64,000 nt of DNA from an uncultured Clostridia bacterium (GTDB taxonomy: Bacteria > Bacillota > Clostridia > Oscillospirales > Ruminococcaceae), in NCBI GenBank assembly GCA_946498095.1, contig CAMMMX010000008.1:40396-104395 (forward strand). Reading direction: 5' to 3'. Below the pieces are notes generated by a model, which searched no databases, was not told where the DNA came from, and saw only the letters and a program-made list of their open reading frames with translations. The first letter of the stretch is position 1, and every line of letters begins with the position of its first letter. Positions 51,335-60,823 of this stretch are shown here, piece after piece. The translations under genes were made by a program, and so were the position numbers.

Positions 51335-52393
51335 ATGAAGGGGGCACAGTTAGAAGTGGCGGATAACGAAATGGAGATGGACTTTGAAAACCGGATTATG
51401 TCCCCGGAGTATGCTGGTGTGGATGGGGATATCGAGAACAGCCTGCGTCCCCGGACGCTGGCGGAGTACATAGGGCAGGAGCAGGTAAAGGAGAATCTGT
51501 CTGTCTTCATTGAGGCGGCCAAGGGACGAGGGGAAAGTTTAGATCATGTCCTGCTGTACGGCCCGCCGGGCCTTGGAAAGACTACGCTGTCGGCGATTAT
51601 TGCCAACGAGATGAATGTCAATATCCGTATTACGTCAGGACCGGCGATCGAAAAGCCGGGAGATTTGGCGGCTTTGCTGACCAATCTGTCGCCGAACGAT
51701 GTGCTTTTTATCGATGAGATTCATCGCTTGAATAGATCGGTAGAAGAGGTGCTTTATCCGGCGATGGAGGATTATGCGCTGGATATTATCATTGGGAAAG
51801 GCCCATCGGCGCGTTCGATCCGAATTGATCTGCCACCATTTACGCTGATTGGGGCGACGACGCGTGCAGGACAGTTGTCCGCGCCGTTGCGTGATCGGTT
51901 TGGTGTCCTGTTCCGGCTGGAACTGTATACCACACAGGAGCTTGCGACGATTATCCGCCGTAGCGCGGATATCCTTGGCCTGTCTTGTGAAGAAAAGGGC
52001 GCATTGGAACTGGCTAAGCGGTCACGCGGAACACCGCGTATTGCCAACCGGTTGCTCAAGCGCGTGCGGGATTTTGCCCAGGTTATGGGAGATGGGACCA
52101 TAACGGAGGACATCGCTCGTATGGCGCTGGATCGTCTGGATATTGATCGGCTTGGGCTGGATACCATCGATCGCCGTATGCTGATGACGATGATCAAAAA
52201 TTACGGCGGAGGCCCTGTTGGGTTGGAAACATTGGCGGCGGCGCTCGGCGAGGAGGCTGTTACGTTAGAGGATGTTTATGAGCCGTTTTTGATGCAACTG
52301 GGTTTTTTGTCCCGTACGCCGCGTGGACGGTGTGTGACAAATCTTGCATACGAGCATCTGGGAATTGCTAGGGATGGCCAGCAGATGCTTTAA
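51335..52393 (+). CDS. ruvB: Holliday junction DNA helicase RuvB
   Basis: Hexameric AAA+ motor for branch migration, 352 residues. Walker [19 protein letters not shown], Walker [14 protein letters not shown], the RuvB-specific [20 protein letters not shown], sensor 1 GATTRAG, arginine finger in PLRDRFG, and a C-terminal winged helix ending [19 protein letters not shown]. The opening residues [20 protein letters not shown] are a little longer than average, with a weak ribosome site (GGGAG). 24 bases after ruvA. The gene order ruvC-ruvA-ruvB is standard. Confidence 0.97.
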   Translation: MKGAQLEVADNEMEMDFENRIMSPEYAGVDGDIENSLRPRTLAEYIGQEQVKENLSVFIEAAKGRGESLDHVLLYGPPGLGKTTLSAIIANEMNVNIRITSGPAIEKPGDLAALLTNLSPNDVLFIDEIHRLNRSVEEVLYPAMEDYALDIIIGKGPSARSIRIDLPPFTLIGATTRAGQLSAPLRDRFGVLFRLELYTTQELATIIRRSADILGLSCEEKGALELAKRSRGTPRIANRLLKRVRDFAQVMGDGTITEDIARMALDRLDIDRLGLDTIDRRMLMTMIKNYGGGPVGLETLAAALGEEAVTLEDVYEPFLMQLGFLSRTPRGRCVTNLAYEHLGIARDGQQML

Positions 52394-52433
52394 ATGGTTG
52401 GTATGTGGTCAGCTTGGGTATACTGGAAATAGA

Positions 52434-52469
52434 GCATATAGAATAGCATATAGAATAGCATATAGAATA
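52434..52469 (+). repeat. three tandem copies of a 12-bp unit
   Basis: GCATATAGAATA occurs three times in direct succession, without mismatch, in the 93-base gap between ruvB and glmM, ending 17 bases before the glmM start codon and just before its ribosome site GGGAAAGGA. AT-rich short tandem repeats can vary in copy number. Confidence 0.92.
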
Positions 52470-52486
52470 GGGAAAGGATTGGAACG

Positions 52487-53845
52487 ATGGGAAGGCTTTT
52501 TGGAACGGATGGAGCAAGGGGAATCGCCAATACGGAACTGAGCTGTGAGCTTGCTATGCAGATAGGCAGGGCGGCTGCTGTCGTTTTGACACGTCATACC
52601 AGCCACACAGCACGTATCGTCATTGGCAAGGACACGCGGCTTTCGTCTGATATGCTGGAGGCCGCTTTGGTGGCAGGTATTTGTTCTGTCGGCGCGAATG
52701 TCGAGCTGCTGGGCTATGTGCCGACGCCTGCGGTGGCTTATTTGGTAAAAAAGTACGGCGCGGACGCAGGTGTGATGATCTCCGCCTCTCATAATCCCGC
52801 AGAGTTTAACGGCATCAAATTGTTCTCCAAGGACGGCTTTAAGTTGCGGGATCAGATAGAAGAGGAGATCGAAGCGTTGGTTCTCGATGATCCGCAAAGC
52901 ATCCCGCTGAAGGTTGGCGGAGAGTTGGGCAGAGTGGTCCGCAATCCTCATGCGGTACGTGACTACGTCAAGCATATCATGTCGACGATTGATGGCAATC
53001 TCGAGGGGATCCGGGTTGCTATCGACTGCGCTAACGGCAGTGCTAGCGCGACAGCGGAAATGCTCTTTAAAGGATTGGGAGCAAACTGCTACATTATCAA
53101 TGATAAACCGGACGGTGTCAACATTAATGATGGCTGTGGTTCCACCCATCCCGAGGCCTTAGGGGAGTTTGTCCGCAAAAACCGTTGCCAGCTTGGTCTT
53201 GCCTTTGACGGCGATGCCGATCGTTGCCTGGCGGTGGACGAAAACGGTACGTTGGTAGACGGTGACCGTATTATGGCAATCCTTGCCGCATATATGAAGG
53301 CACGTAAGTCGCTCAAGCAGGACACAGTGGTGGTCACGGTGATGTCCAACCTCGGCTTTTTCCGTTTTGCCGACGACAACGGGATCTGCACCTCGACTAC
53401 CAAGGTAGGAGACCGTTATGTTTTAGAGGAAATGCTGGAGAAGGGCTTCAACCTGGGCGGTGAATCGTCTGGGCATATCATTTTCCTGGATCATGCTTCT
53501 ACCGGCGACGGCCAGCTGACAGCGGTGCAGTTGCTGAGCGTCTATAAGCAGATCGGGCGAAAAATGTCCGATCTGGCGACGGTGATGGAGCGCTACCCAC
53601 AGGTGATGGTGAACGTTGCGCTCAGTCCTAGTGTTAATGGACGGGAACTTTTGGACAGTGACGAGGTTATTCGAAGCGCCATCGCCCAAAGCGAGGAAGC
53701 GGTGGGGATGGACGGACGTATCTTAGTGCGCGCCTCTGGAACGGAACCCTTGATTCGTGTGATGATCGAGGGACGCGACTTTGACCTTATTAACCAGCAT
53801 GCAGTGAAAATTGCCGATGTGATTAAGGGGAGAATTGCGCAATGA
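52487..53845 (+). CDS. glmM: phosphoglucosamine mutase
   Basis: Interconverts glucosamine 6-phosphate and 1-phosphate for UDP-GlcNAc and the cell wall. The 452-residue length is standard. Alpha-D-phosphohexomutase domains in order: N-terminal RLFGTDGARGIAN, active serine in MISASHNPAEFNG, metal loop FDGDADRCLAVDE, sugar-binding GGESSGHIIF, and phosphate loop VRASGTEPLIRVMIEG. The ATG follows GGAAAGGATTGGAACG. The last four bases overlap the next gene. Its place after ruvB rather than beside cdaA-ybbR, as in Bacillus, is a local rearrangement. Confidence 0.97.
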   Translation: MGRLFGTDGARGIANTELSCELAMQIGRAAAVVLTRHTSHTARIVIGKDTRLSSDMLEAALVAGICSVGANVELLGYVPTPAVAYLVKKYGADAGVMISASHNPAEFNGIKLFSKDGFKLRDQIEEEIEALVLDDPQSIPLKVGGELGRVVRNPHAVRDYVKHIMSTIDGNLEGIRVAIDCANGSASATAEMLFKGLGANCYIINDKPDGVNINDGCGSTHPEALGEFVRKNRCQLGLAFDGDADRCLAVDENGTLVDGDRIMAILAAYMKARKSLKQDTVVVTVMSNLGFFRFADDNGICTSTTKVGDRYVLEEMLEKGFNLGGESSGHIIFLDHASTGDGQLTAVQLLSVYKQIGRKMSDLATVMERYPQVMVNVALSPSVNGRELLDSDEVIRSAIAQSEEAVGMDGRILVRASGTEPLIRVMIEGRDFDLINQHAVKIADVIKGRIAQ

Positions 53846-54738
53846 GGGTGGCTTCCGGCTGGCAGGATTACCGCCTGTTGGACACGTCCAACGGGGAAAA
53901 GCTTGAAATGTGGAAGGACGTCACATTGATCCGTCCCGATCCGCAGGCCATCTGGAAAACACCCCGTACTTTGCCGCAGTGGAAAGGCGCCGATGCACAT
54001 TATTTGCGCGCTTCCACCGGTGGAGGACATTGGGAGTACCGCCGTCGCCTTCCAGAAAGTTGGGAGGTTTCCTACCGGGAGCTGACTTTTCAGATTCGTC
54101 CGACAGGGTTCAAGCACACGGGACTGTTCCCCGAACAGGCGGTCAACTGGGATTGGTTTGACCGTGTTATCCGCTGCGCAGGACGGCCGGTACGCGTGCT
54201 GAATCTGTTTGCCTATACTGGTGGCGCTACGCTGGCCTGTGCTGCAGCAGGCGCACAGGTATGCCATGTTGATGCGTCCAAGGGAATGGTTGCTTGGGCG
54301 CGGGAGAATGCGCAGCTGTCGGGATTGTCGGACAAGCCCATCCGATGGATCATCGACGATTGCGAAAAGTTTGTAGGTCGGGAACTCAAACGAGGCCGCC
54401 GTTATGATGCCGTGATTATGGATCCGCCGTCTTACGGACGTGGACCGGGCGGAGAGGTCTGGAAGCTGGAGGACTGCATCTATGACCTATTGGCGCTTTG
54501 CGCTCAGGTCCTAAGCGATGATGCGTTGTTTTTTGTCCTGAATTCCTATACGACCGGTTTGTCCCCATCAGTGATGGCCTATCTGCTGGGGGAAACAGTT
54601 GGCAGGCGGATGGGCGGGAAGGTATCCGCTGATGAAATTGGGCTGCCAGTTGAGCATAGCGGATTTGTTTTGCCCTGCGGTTCTACCGCAATCTGGAACA
54701 GAAACGGAATGGGGGACGCAGTTGGAAACGTTGATTGA
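53842..54738 (+). CDS. COG1092-type SAM-dependent RNA methyltransferase
   Basis: A 298-residue class I methyltransferase of the RlmI/RlmK-L group that methylates 23S rRNA bases. SAM-binding motif I is NLFAYTGGATLACAAAGAQV (~119-138), motif II VCHVDASKGMVAWARENAQL, and the catalytic DPPSYGRGPGGEVWK lies near residue 195. At 298 residues it lacks the PUA domain of E. coli RlmI (396), as do many Firmicute homologues. The target base is unknown. It overlaps glmM at the start (ATGA) and ecfA1 at the end (17 bases). Confidence 0.88.
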   Translation: MRVASGWQDYRLLDTSNGEKLEMWKDVTLIRPDPQAIWKTPRTLPQWKGADAHYLRASTGGGHWEYRRRLPESWEVSYRELTFQIRPTGFKHTGLFPEQAVNWDWFDRVIRCAGRPVRVLNLFAYTGGATLACAAAGAQVCHVDASKGMVAWARENAQLSGLSDKPIRWIIDDCEKFVGRELKRGRRYDAVIMDPPSYGRGPGGEVWKLEDCIYDLLALCAQVLSDDALFFVLNSYTTGLSPSVMAYLLGETVGRRMGGKVSADEIGLPVEHSGFVLPCGSTAIWNRNGMGDAVGNVD

Positions 54739-55609
54739 AACAAAGGACGTCAGTTTTTATTATAACTTTGGCGAGGAGAACCAGTCGGACGAAATCCTTC
54801 ATGGCGTTTCCCTGTCGATTCCGAAAGGGCAGTTTATAGCGGTACTAGGGCATAACGGATCCGGAAAATCAACGCTGGCCAAGCATTTCAATGCGATTTA
54901 TCTTCCCAGTGGCGGTACCGTTTATGTGGACGGCCTGGACACACTGGAGGAGGACAAATTGTTTGAGATCCGCCGCCGGATCGGAATGGTGTTCCAAAAC
55001 CCCGACAATCAACTGGTTGCGACGGTGGTGGAAGAAGACGTGGCGTTTGCACTGGAGAACCTGGGGGTCCCGCCGGATGAAATCCGCAGGCGGGTGGATG
55101 AGGCTTTGCAAACGGTACGAATGAGCGACTATGCAAAGCATGCGCCGCACCAGCTGTCCGGAGGCCAGAAGCAGCGCGTGGCAATTGCTGGCGTACTAGC
55201 GATGGCGCCTTCCTGTATCGTTTTCGATGAGCCGACGGCGATGCTCGATCCACAGGGCCGCCGTGAGGTGATGGATACCATTCTGGATCTTAGCCGGCAG
55301 CAGGGGACGACAATCGTCATGATCACGCACTATATGGACGAGGCTGCTTTGGCCGACCGTGTCGTCGTGATGGATGACGGACGGATTCTGCTGGATGGTG
55401 TCCCGCGAAAAGTCTTTGCCGATGTCGAGTTAATGAAAAGCGTTGGCTTGGACGTGCCTCAGGTGACGGATCTGAGCTTTCGTCTGCGGCAAAAGGGGAT
55501 CCCGTTGCCGGCAGATGTGCTGACCCCAGAAGAGTTCGCTGACGCACTGGTGGCGTACCTGGAAGGCGCGCCGGATCAAGGTGGGACACAGGAAACAGGA
55601 GATGCATAA
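54722..55609 (+). CDS. ecfA1: energy-coupling factor transporter ATPase EcfA1
   Basis: One of the two ABC ATPases of the shared ECF module for vitamin and cobalt/nickel uptake. 295 residues: Walker A VLGHNGSGKSTLAKHFNAI, Q loop NPDNQLV (the VxxExxF-type), ABC signature HQLSGGQKQRVAIAGVLA, Walker B CIVFDEPTAMLDP and switch histidine in MITHYMDE. The TTG at 54722 follows AATGGGGGACGCAG and gives the natural N-terminus METLIETKDVSF; upstream in-frame ATGs lie inside the methyltransferase gene. No substrate-specific S component gene is nearby, as usual for group II ECF systems. Confidence 0.95.
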   Translation: METLIETKDVSFYYNFGEENQSDEILHGVSLSIPKGQFIAVLGHNGSGKSTLAKHFNAIYLPSGGTVYVDGLDTLEEDKLFEIRRRIGMVFQNPDNQLVATVVEEDVAFALENLGVPPDEIRRRVDEALQTVRMSDYAKHAPHQLSGGQKQRVAIAGVLAMAPSCIVFDEPTAMLDPQGRREVMDTILDLSRQQGTTIVMITHYMDEAALADRVVVMDDGRILLDGVPRKVFADVELMKSVGLDVPQVTDLSFRLRQKGIPLPADVLTPEEFADALVAYLEGAPDQGGTQETGDA

Positions 55610-55680
55610 GCGCAATTTTCCACACTCCAGCTCGAGAGCAGGATGATGTTTATAGCAGTGGAAGGTCATGGTGATGAATA

Positions 55681-56556
55681 TTGTCGGTGGTGAAAGTAGA
55701 AAGTCTTTCCCATGTATACGGTAAGGGAACGCCGTTTGAAAAAACAGCCGTGGATGGGGTGGATCTGGAAATCCAACAGGGCGAGTTCGTCGGGGTAATT
55801 GGACACACCGGTTCAGGAAAGTCCACGCTGATTCAGCATCTCAACGGCTTGCTCAAGCCTACGCAGGGACGGGTGCTCATCAATGGAAAGGATATTTGGG
55901 CGAAAGGCGCTGATATCCGGCGAACACGATTTGAGGTTGGATTGGTTTTTCAGTATCCGGAGTACCAGCTTTTTGAAGAGACCGTGTATAAGGATATCGC
56001 TTTCGGACCGCGTAACATGGGCCTTCGAGAAGAAGAGATCCGTGACGCGGTTGCCGACGCTGTCCGCTTCGTCGGGCTCAAGGCTAAGCATATGGAGCGT
56101 TCCCCGTTTGAACTGTCTGGCGGGCAGAAGCGCCGGGTAGCGATTGCGGGCGTGATAGCGATGCGCCCACAGGTACTTATCCTGGACGAGCCGACGGCGG
56201 GGTTGGATCCGAAAGGGCGGGACATGATCCTGGAGCAGATTAAACGATACCATGAGCAGACGGGAAGCACGGTGCTACTGGTATCGCATAGCATGGAGGA
56301 TATCGCCCGTTATACGACCAAGTTGCTGGTGATGAACCACGGCAGGATATTTGCATACGATGAGCCACAAAATGTTTTTGCCCGCGCTGACGAGCTGATT
56401 GCTTTGGGGTTGGATGTGCCGCAGGTGACGCATGTCTTTTCTCTGTTGCGTCAGCGCGGCTATGAGATTGCCAGTAAGCCTCCGTTGACTGTTGAAGAAG
56501 CGAGCGAAGAGATTTTGCGCTATCTTATGCGCAGGAAAGGAAACGGGACATGCTGA
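55681..56556 (+). CDS. ecfA2: energy-coupling factor transporter ATPase EcfA2
   Basis: Second ATPase of the ECF module, 291 residues. Walker A VIGHTGSGKSTLIQHLNGLL, Q loop FQYPEYQLFEETV (the F-QYPE-QLFE motif that distinguishes EcfA2 from EcfA1), signature FELSGGQKRRVAIAGVIA, Walker B VLILDEPTAGLDP and switch histidine in LVSHSMED. Starts are TTG 55681, GTG 55687 or GTG 55690; TTG 55681 has GGTGAT at a usable distance. It overlaps ecfT by seven bases. Confidence 0.95.
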   Translation: MSVVKVESLSHVYGKGTPFEKTAVDGVDLEIQQGEFVGVIGHTGSGKSTLIQHLNGLLKPTQGRVLINGKDIWAKGADIRRTRFEVGLVFQYPEYQLFEETVYKDIAFGPRNMGLREEEIRDAVADAVRFVGLKAKHMERSPFELSGGQKRRVAIAGVIAMRPQVLILDEPTAGLDPKGRDMILEQIKRYHEQTGSTVLLVSHSMEDIARYTTKLLVMNHGRIFAYDEPQNVFARADELIALGLDVPQVTHVFSLLRQRGYEIASKPPLTVEEASEEILRYLMRRKGNGTC

Positions 56557-57350
56557 AGGACATAACGCTGGGACAGTTTTTCCCGGGAAATTCGGTTATC
56601 CACCGTCTCGATCCGCGGGTGAAAATTATCTTGGTTATCGCGTACATTGTTATGGTGTTCGCAGCGGGTAATTTTGCGGGGCTCGGCCTGGGCATTGCAT
56701 TTCTGATCGTCGAATATGCGGTCTCGCGGATTCCGCCGCGTATGGTACTGAAAAGCCTTAAGCCGCTGATTCCGATTATTGTGATTACAGCGCTGTTCAA
56801 TTTGCTGTTTGTCGACGGAAAGCCGCTGATACAGTGGTGGATTTTCAAGATTACCGATCGCGGTGTTGAGTTGTCTATTTTCATGATGATCCGTATTCTC
56901 TGTCTCATCGCAGGGACGACGCTGCTGACCTATACGACGTCTCCGATTGAGCTGACCGATGCCATCGAGCGGCTTTTATCGCCGCTGAAAAAGATTCGTT
57001 TTCCTGTCCACGAGCTGGCTATGATGATGACAATCGCGCTACGTTTTATCCCCACGCTGATTGAAGAAACGGATAAGATTATGTCGGCGCAGAAGGCGCG
57101 CGGAGCGGATTTCGAATCAGGGGGGCTGTTAAAGCGCGGCAAAGCGCTGATCCCGATCCTGATTCCGCTGTTTGTCTCATCTTTCCGTCGTGCGGAGGAT
57201 TTGGCATTGGCGATGGAATGCCGTTGTTACCGTGGCGGCGAAGGACGTACAAAGATGAAGCAGCTGCACGCAGGTTGGGCGGACTTCTGGGCGTTGCTGT
57301 ATATGGCGGCGGGAATTGCCGGCGTTATTGTGCTGAATATCCTGCTGTAA
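56550..57350 (+). CDS. ecfT: energy-coupling factor transporter transmembrane protein EcfT
   Basis: Scaffold membrane subunit that links S components to EcfA1A2. A 266-residue protein with about five to six spans over 25-130 and 240-266. Two cytoplasmic coupling helices carry the diagnostic alanine-arginine-glycine motifs: AQKARGADFESGG and AMECRCYRGGEGRTKM (second site with CRC in place of the usual SRG/ARG). N-terminal GQFFPGNSVIHRLDPRVKI is typical. Coupled to ecfA2 by overlap; followed by truA, the common Firmicute order. Confidence 0.95.
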   Translation: MLKDITLGQFFPGNSVIHRLDPRVKIILVIAYIVMVFAAGNFAGLGLGIAFLIVEYAVSRIPPRMVLKSLKPLIPIIVITALFNLLFVDGKPLIQWWIFKITDRGVELSIFMMIRILCLIAGTTLLTYTTSPIELTDAIERLLSPLKKIRFPVHELAMMMTIALRFIPTLIEETDKIMSAQKARGADFESGGLLKRGKALIPILIPLFVSSFRRAEDLALAMECRCYRGGEGRTKMKQLHAGWADFWALLYMAAGIAGVIVLNILL

Positions 57351-57381
57351 GGAGCGGACAGGAAAAGAGAGGAAGCAGATA

Positions 57382-58155
57382 TTGAGGAATCTGAAAATTT
57401 GGCTGAGCTACAGGGGGACGGCCTATCACGGCTTTCAGCGGCAGGATAACGCGCTGTCGATACAGCAGGTGCTGGAGGATACTTACGCGTCGATAACCGG
57501 CGAAAAAAGCGTTGTGCATGGGTGTTCCCGGACTGACGCGGGCGTGCATGCGCTACAATTTTGTGCACATATACACAGCTCTTCACCAATTCCCTGTGAG
57601 CGGCTCAAATACGCTTGGAATAATCTGTTGCCGTCCGATATCGCGATCCATTCCTGTACGCAAGCCGCGGATGATTTCCATGCTCGATTCGATTGCAAAG
57701 GCAAGGAATACGTCTACCGGATCTATGACGGCGCGCAGAAGGAGCCGTTTCTATCTGACAGGGCGTTGTGGTATCCATATCCGCTTGACGCAGAGAAGAT
57801 GGATCAAGCGGCGCGTCAGATCGAGGGAACGCATGATTTTGCCGCTTTTTGTGCGACAGGCAGCAGCGTGAGGGGTACTGTTCGTACGGTATATTCCTGT
57901 GCTTGCGTCCGGCAGGGAGAATGTGTAGAGGTTACGGTCCGCGGCAACGGATTTTTATATAATATGGTTCGGATTATTGCGGGAACGCTTTTGTATGTCA
58001 ACGAGGGCAAGATAGACGCGGGAAAGATTCCGCAAATGCTTGCAGCCAAAGACCGTACCCTTGCAGGAAAGACGTTGCCACCCCACGGTTTATACTTAAG
58101 ACGCGTATTTTATGACGATACGGTCTCATCGCCGGCGGTTACAGAAAGGAAGTGA
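57382..58155 (+). CDS. truA: tRNA pseudouridine synthase A
   Basis: Forms pseudouridine at positions 38-40 of the tRNA anticodon arm. A 257-residue protein with LSYRGTAYHGFQRQ, the catalytic aspartate in CSRTDAGVHALQF (~D52), the tyrosine of GKEYVYRIYD and the C-terminal VRGNGFLYNMVRIIAGTL. TTG start after AGAGAGGAAGCAGATA. Ends within the ribosome site of the next gene (AAAGGAAGTGA), so translation is likely coupled. Follows the ECF module as in many Firmicutes. Confidence 0.96.
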   Translation: MRNLKIWLSYRGTAYHGFQRQDNALSIQQVLEDTYASITGEKSVVHGCSRTDAGVHALQFCAHIHSSSPIPCERLKYAWNNLLPSDIAIHSCTQAADDFHARFDCKGKEYVYRIYDGAQKEPFLSDRALWYPYPLDAEKMDQAARQIEGTHDFAAFCATGSSVRGTVRTVYSCACVRQGECVEVTVRGNGFLYNMVRIIAGTLLYVNEGKIDAGKIPQMLAAKDRTLAGKTLPPHGLYLRRVFYDDTVSSPAVTERK

Positions 58156-58163
58156 CAAATAAA

Positions 58164-59390
58164 ATGAAGGATACCCGCAAGCGGCAGCAGGAAGAAAAAA
58201 GCAGCTATATTGGTATAGAAAAATACCGGAAAAAGCGACGGAAAAAAAGAAGGCTGAAAGTATTTGCCATCGTTTGTGCCGTGGTTGCGGTATGTCTGTG
58301 CGGCTATGTGCTGCGGGATCCTATTTTGTCAGTTTTGTATGATGCGGTAGGCTTTATCGGCAGTATCGGCGCGGAAAAGGTTACCTTTCCGATTCAGCAG
58401 ACCGCTTCTCAAAAAACGCGGCTGGCATCGATGAAAAGGGAAATCGTAGTCTATGACGATTTGTTTGTCCACATCTATGGGAAAAACGGTAAGGTATTTC
58501 AGTCTATACAACATGGAATGGCCAATCCCGCAGTGGAAACCTCTTCCTCACAGGTCCTCACTTACAGTATTGGCGGATATGATATCCGGTTGGACAGCAA
58601 ATACAGCAATATCTATGAAAAGAATCTACCGCAACAGATTTTATCCGCGTCACTGGGTGCAAACGGGGATACCGCGGTGGTTACAAAGTCGGACATATAC
58701 GCTTCCACGCTGACGGTATACGACAGTAAGGGCGAGGAAAGGTATGTCTGGGAACAGCTCGACAATCTTATTCTGGATGCGTCGCTTTCGCCGTCAGGAA
58801 AGTTTTGTGCGGCGGCGTCAGTGGTGCCGGAGGGGGCGCAGGTGACGACGCGTGTCAGTGTGCTGGATGGAAGCGGGAAGGTATCTGGAACAGTCAACGT
58901 CAAGGGCGCAATGGTCATCGAGATGACTTTTGATGCGTCCGGTAACCTGATGGTTGTTACGGAAGAGGCGGTGACATTGCTGCGGGTGACGGACGCTGGG
59001 GAACCGGAACGCATCGCGGAAGAGACGTATTCCGGTACAGTGTCGCAGGCGTTTATAGAGAGTGGACAGTTCGGCGGCGTTGTGGTGTCGGATGCTTTTA
59101 ATGGAGCGAAGTGTGATTTAATTGTTATGGATTATGAAGGTAAGGTGATCCGTACCGAATTGCCGCGTCCCGTGACGGGTCTGGATACGGAGGAAGATTT
59201 TATTTATATACTTGACGATAAAGCCATTACGGTTTATGATAAGAAAGGGCAGGAATTGTCAACAACGGATTTGCAGCAGAACTATCTGCAGCTGGAAAAA
59301 AACGCTGGGGGCTTGTACCTGCTGTCCCCGACTCATTTAGAACGTTATCAAAAACAATATAGTCCGACGTCGTCGGACAGTGAGGCCTAA
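58164..59390 (+). CDS. membrane-anchored DUF5711-like beta-propeller protein
   Basis: A 408-residue protein: a strongly basic cytoplasmic N-terminus (YRKKRRKKRRLK), one membrane span (~32-50), then an extracellular, all-beta region with WD/propeller-like repeats such as ASLGANGDTAVVTKSD, ASLSPSGKFCAAAS and MTFDASGNLMVVTEE. This matches the DUF5711 architecture of Clostridia, function unknown. The ATG at 58164 lies eight bases after AAAGGAAGTGA, a near-perfect ribosome site that overlaps the truA stop; the GTG at 58152 is inside that site. Followed by cvpA; the pairing suggests an envelope role. Confidence 0.72.
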   Translation: MKDTRKRQQEEKSSYIGIEKYRKKRRKKRRLKVFAIVCAVVAVCLCGYVLRDPILSVLYDAVGFIGSIGAEKVTFPIQQTASQKTRLASMKREIVVYDDLFVHIYGKNGKVFQSIQHGMANPAVETSSSQVLTYSIGGYDIRLDSKYSNIYEKNLPQQILSASLGANGDTAVVTKSDIYASTLTVYDSKGEERYVWEQLDNLILDASLSPSGKFCAAASVVPEGAQVTTRVSVLDGSGKVSGTVNVKGAMVIEMTFDASGNLMVVTEEAVTLLRVTDAGEPERIAEETYSGTVSQAFIESGQFGGVVVSDAFNGAKCDLIVMDYEGKVIRTELPRPVTGLDTEEDFIYILDDKAITVYDKKGQELSTTDLQQNYLQLEKNAGGLYLLSPTHLERYQKQYSPTSSDSEA

Positions 59391-59428
59391 AGGCCGATAG
59401 ATTGATCCGAAAGAAGGGATGAGAGAAT

Positions 59429-60145
59429 ATGCAGGTACTGATACCTCTGGTTTATGATATCATTCTGCTGCTTTTCCTGCTGATGACCATGCGGAAGTTG
59501 TATCGCAGAGGGTTTGTATCTTCCATCGTGATGTTTTTAGGGTATCTCGCCTCCTTTATCGTGTCGGTTTTTTTGAGTGAGGTGCTGTCTACCGCCGTAT
59601 ATGATGCTTGGATCGAAAAGCCTGTCTTGAATGCCGTTACGGAAACGGTGAGCGGTTTTACCAATACGGAAGGTTCGGTTCAGCTCATCACGAAAATCAC
59701 ACAAACTTTTCCTTGGCCGCTGAACAATATGTTGTATGCGGCGGCAACCTCTAATCCGGGTGCGATGGAGCAGCTGGATCAGGCGATTCAAAATGGACCG
59801 ACAACCATAGCCACTTGGGCGAATGAACTGGTGATTGCCCCGATCGTTACGATGATCTTAAAAGCTGTGTTCTTTTTCCTGATTATGCTGCTGGCCTGGT
59901 TTGTGGTACGCAGTTTAGCTCGGATGTTCCGGGGTGTCAACCGGATTCCCCTAGTTGGAGGCGTCAACGCTTTGCTGGGTGCGGTGCTGGGGCTGATACA
60001 AGGCTTGTTGGTTGTGCTTGTATTGTGCTTTGTCATCCGAATGATTATTTTGCTGTCCGGTAATTCGCTCAGCTTTATGAACGATGAAGTCATACAGGAT
60101 ACGTATCTGTTTCAGTATCTGTACCGGATCAGTCCTTTTGTCTGA
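59429..60145 (+). CDS. CvpA-family membrane protein
   Basis: A 238-residue membrane protein with four predicted spans (~5-25, 32-55, ~140-165, 190-212). The first two hairpin spans (YDIILLLFLLMTMRKLYRRG, FVSSIVMFLGYLASFIVSVF) and the conserved VVRSLARMFRGVNRIPLVGG, then VNALLGAVLGLIQGLLVVLV, match the CvpA colicin V production/envelope family. The family affects envelope integrity and secretion; the biochemical activity is not known. ATG after AAAGAAGGGATGAGAGAAT. Lies between the DUF5711-like gene and pgsA. Confidence 0.82.
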   Translation: MQVLIPLVYDIILLLFLLMTMRKLYRRGFVSSIVMFLGYLASFIVSVFLSEVLSTAVYDAWIEKPVLNAVTETVSGFTNTEGSVQLITKITQTFPWPLNNMLYAAATSNPGAMEQLDQAIQNGPTTIATWANELVIAPIVTMILKAVFFFLIMLLAWFVVRSLARMFRGVNRIPLVGGVNALLGAVLGLIQGLLVVLVLCFVIRMIILLSGNSLSFMNDEVIQDTYLFQYLYRISPFV

Positions 60146-60184
60146 TTGAGTTATGAGGAAGTTTAAGGTAAAGGCGTGAATGGG

Positions 60185-60721
60185 ATGAATCTGCCGAATT
60201 GTCTGTCCATCATACGGATTGCGCTAATCCCGCTGTTCGTTGTCGCCTATTTGAAAGAAACGGGCGATTACCATATCTGGTCGGCGCTGATCTTACTCCT
60301 GTCGGGATTGACCGATTGGCTGGATGGATATATCGCGCGAAAATATCATAAGATAACTTATCTGGGCAAAATCCTGGATCCAGCAGCAGACAAGCTAACG
60401 ATGGCCACAGTATGTATCGTAATGGCCTTCAGCTACCCGCCCTTTATTTTTTTAGCGGTCTTATATGTCGTTAAGGAACTGTTTATGATCATTGGCGGGC
60501 TCCTGCTAATCAAACAGGGTAAACAGCTCGCAGGGGCAAAATGGTTTGGAAAGATTGCTACTGCGGTTTTATATGCAGTGATGTTTATTATGGTATTTGT
60601 CAGGGAGATTCCGTTTCCGCTGGAGATTGTTTTGCTTTGTGCAGCCAGCGCTGTGGTAATCTTTGCATTTGTTATGTATGTGCCTGTATTTTTTGCGATT
60701 CAAAAGGGGAGAGAACAGTAG
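60185..60721 (+). CDS. pgsA: CDP-diacylglycerol-glycerol-3-phosphate 3-phosphatidyltransferase
   Basis: Makes phosphatidylglycerol phosphate, the precursor of PG and cardiolipin, in the membrane. 178 residues with the full CDP-alcohol phosphotransferase motif, D-x2-DG-x2-AR-x8-G-x3-D-x3-D, in DWLDGYIARKYHK followed by GKILDPAADKL. About five spans. N-terminus MNLPNCLSIIRIALIP is typical. The ATG at 60185 lies five bases after AAAGGCGTGA; a GTG at 60176 would overlap that site. It precedes clpE. Confidence 0.95.
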   Translation: MNLPNCLSIIRIALIPLFVVAYLKETGDYHIWSALILLLSGLTDWLDGYIARKYHKITYLGKILDPAADKLTMATVCIVMAFSYPPFIFLAVLYVVKELFMIIGGLLLIKQGKQLAGAKWFGKIATAVLYAVMFIMVFVREIPFPLEIVLLCAASAVVIFAFVMYVPVFFAIQKGREQ

Positions 60722-60823
60722 TAGGGGAGAGATCCTCTCATCTGAGTTTTTGGAATAACGTGTCGGCTACCTGAGGGGAGCCGGTGCGGTGTGCAAGATA
60801 CATTGTATGCGAAAGGAATTAGT

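Noticed and set aside
52344..52541. Open frame with a repeated IAYR peptide
   Set aside because: The repeat is merely the 12-bp tandem DNA repeat read in frame; it bridges ruvB and glmM with no start signal.
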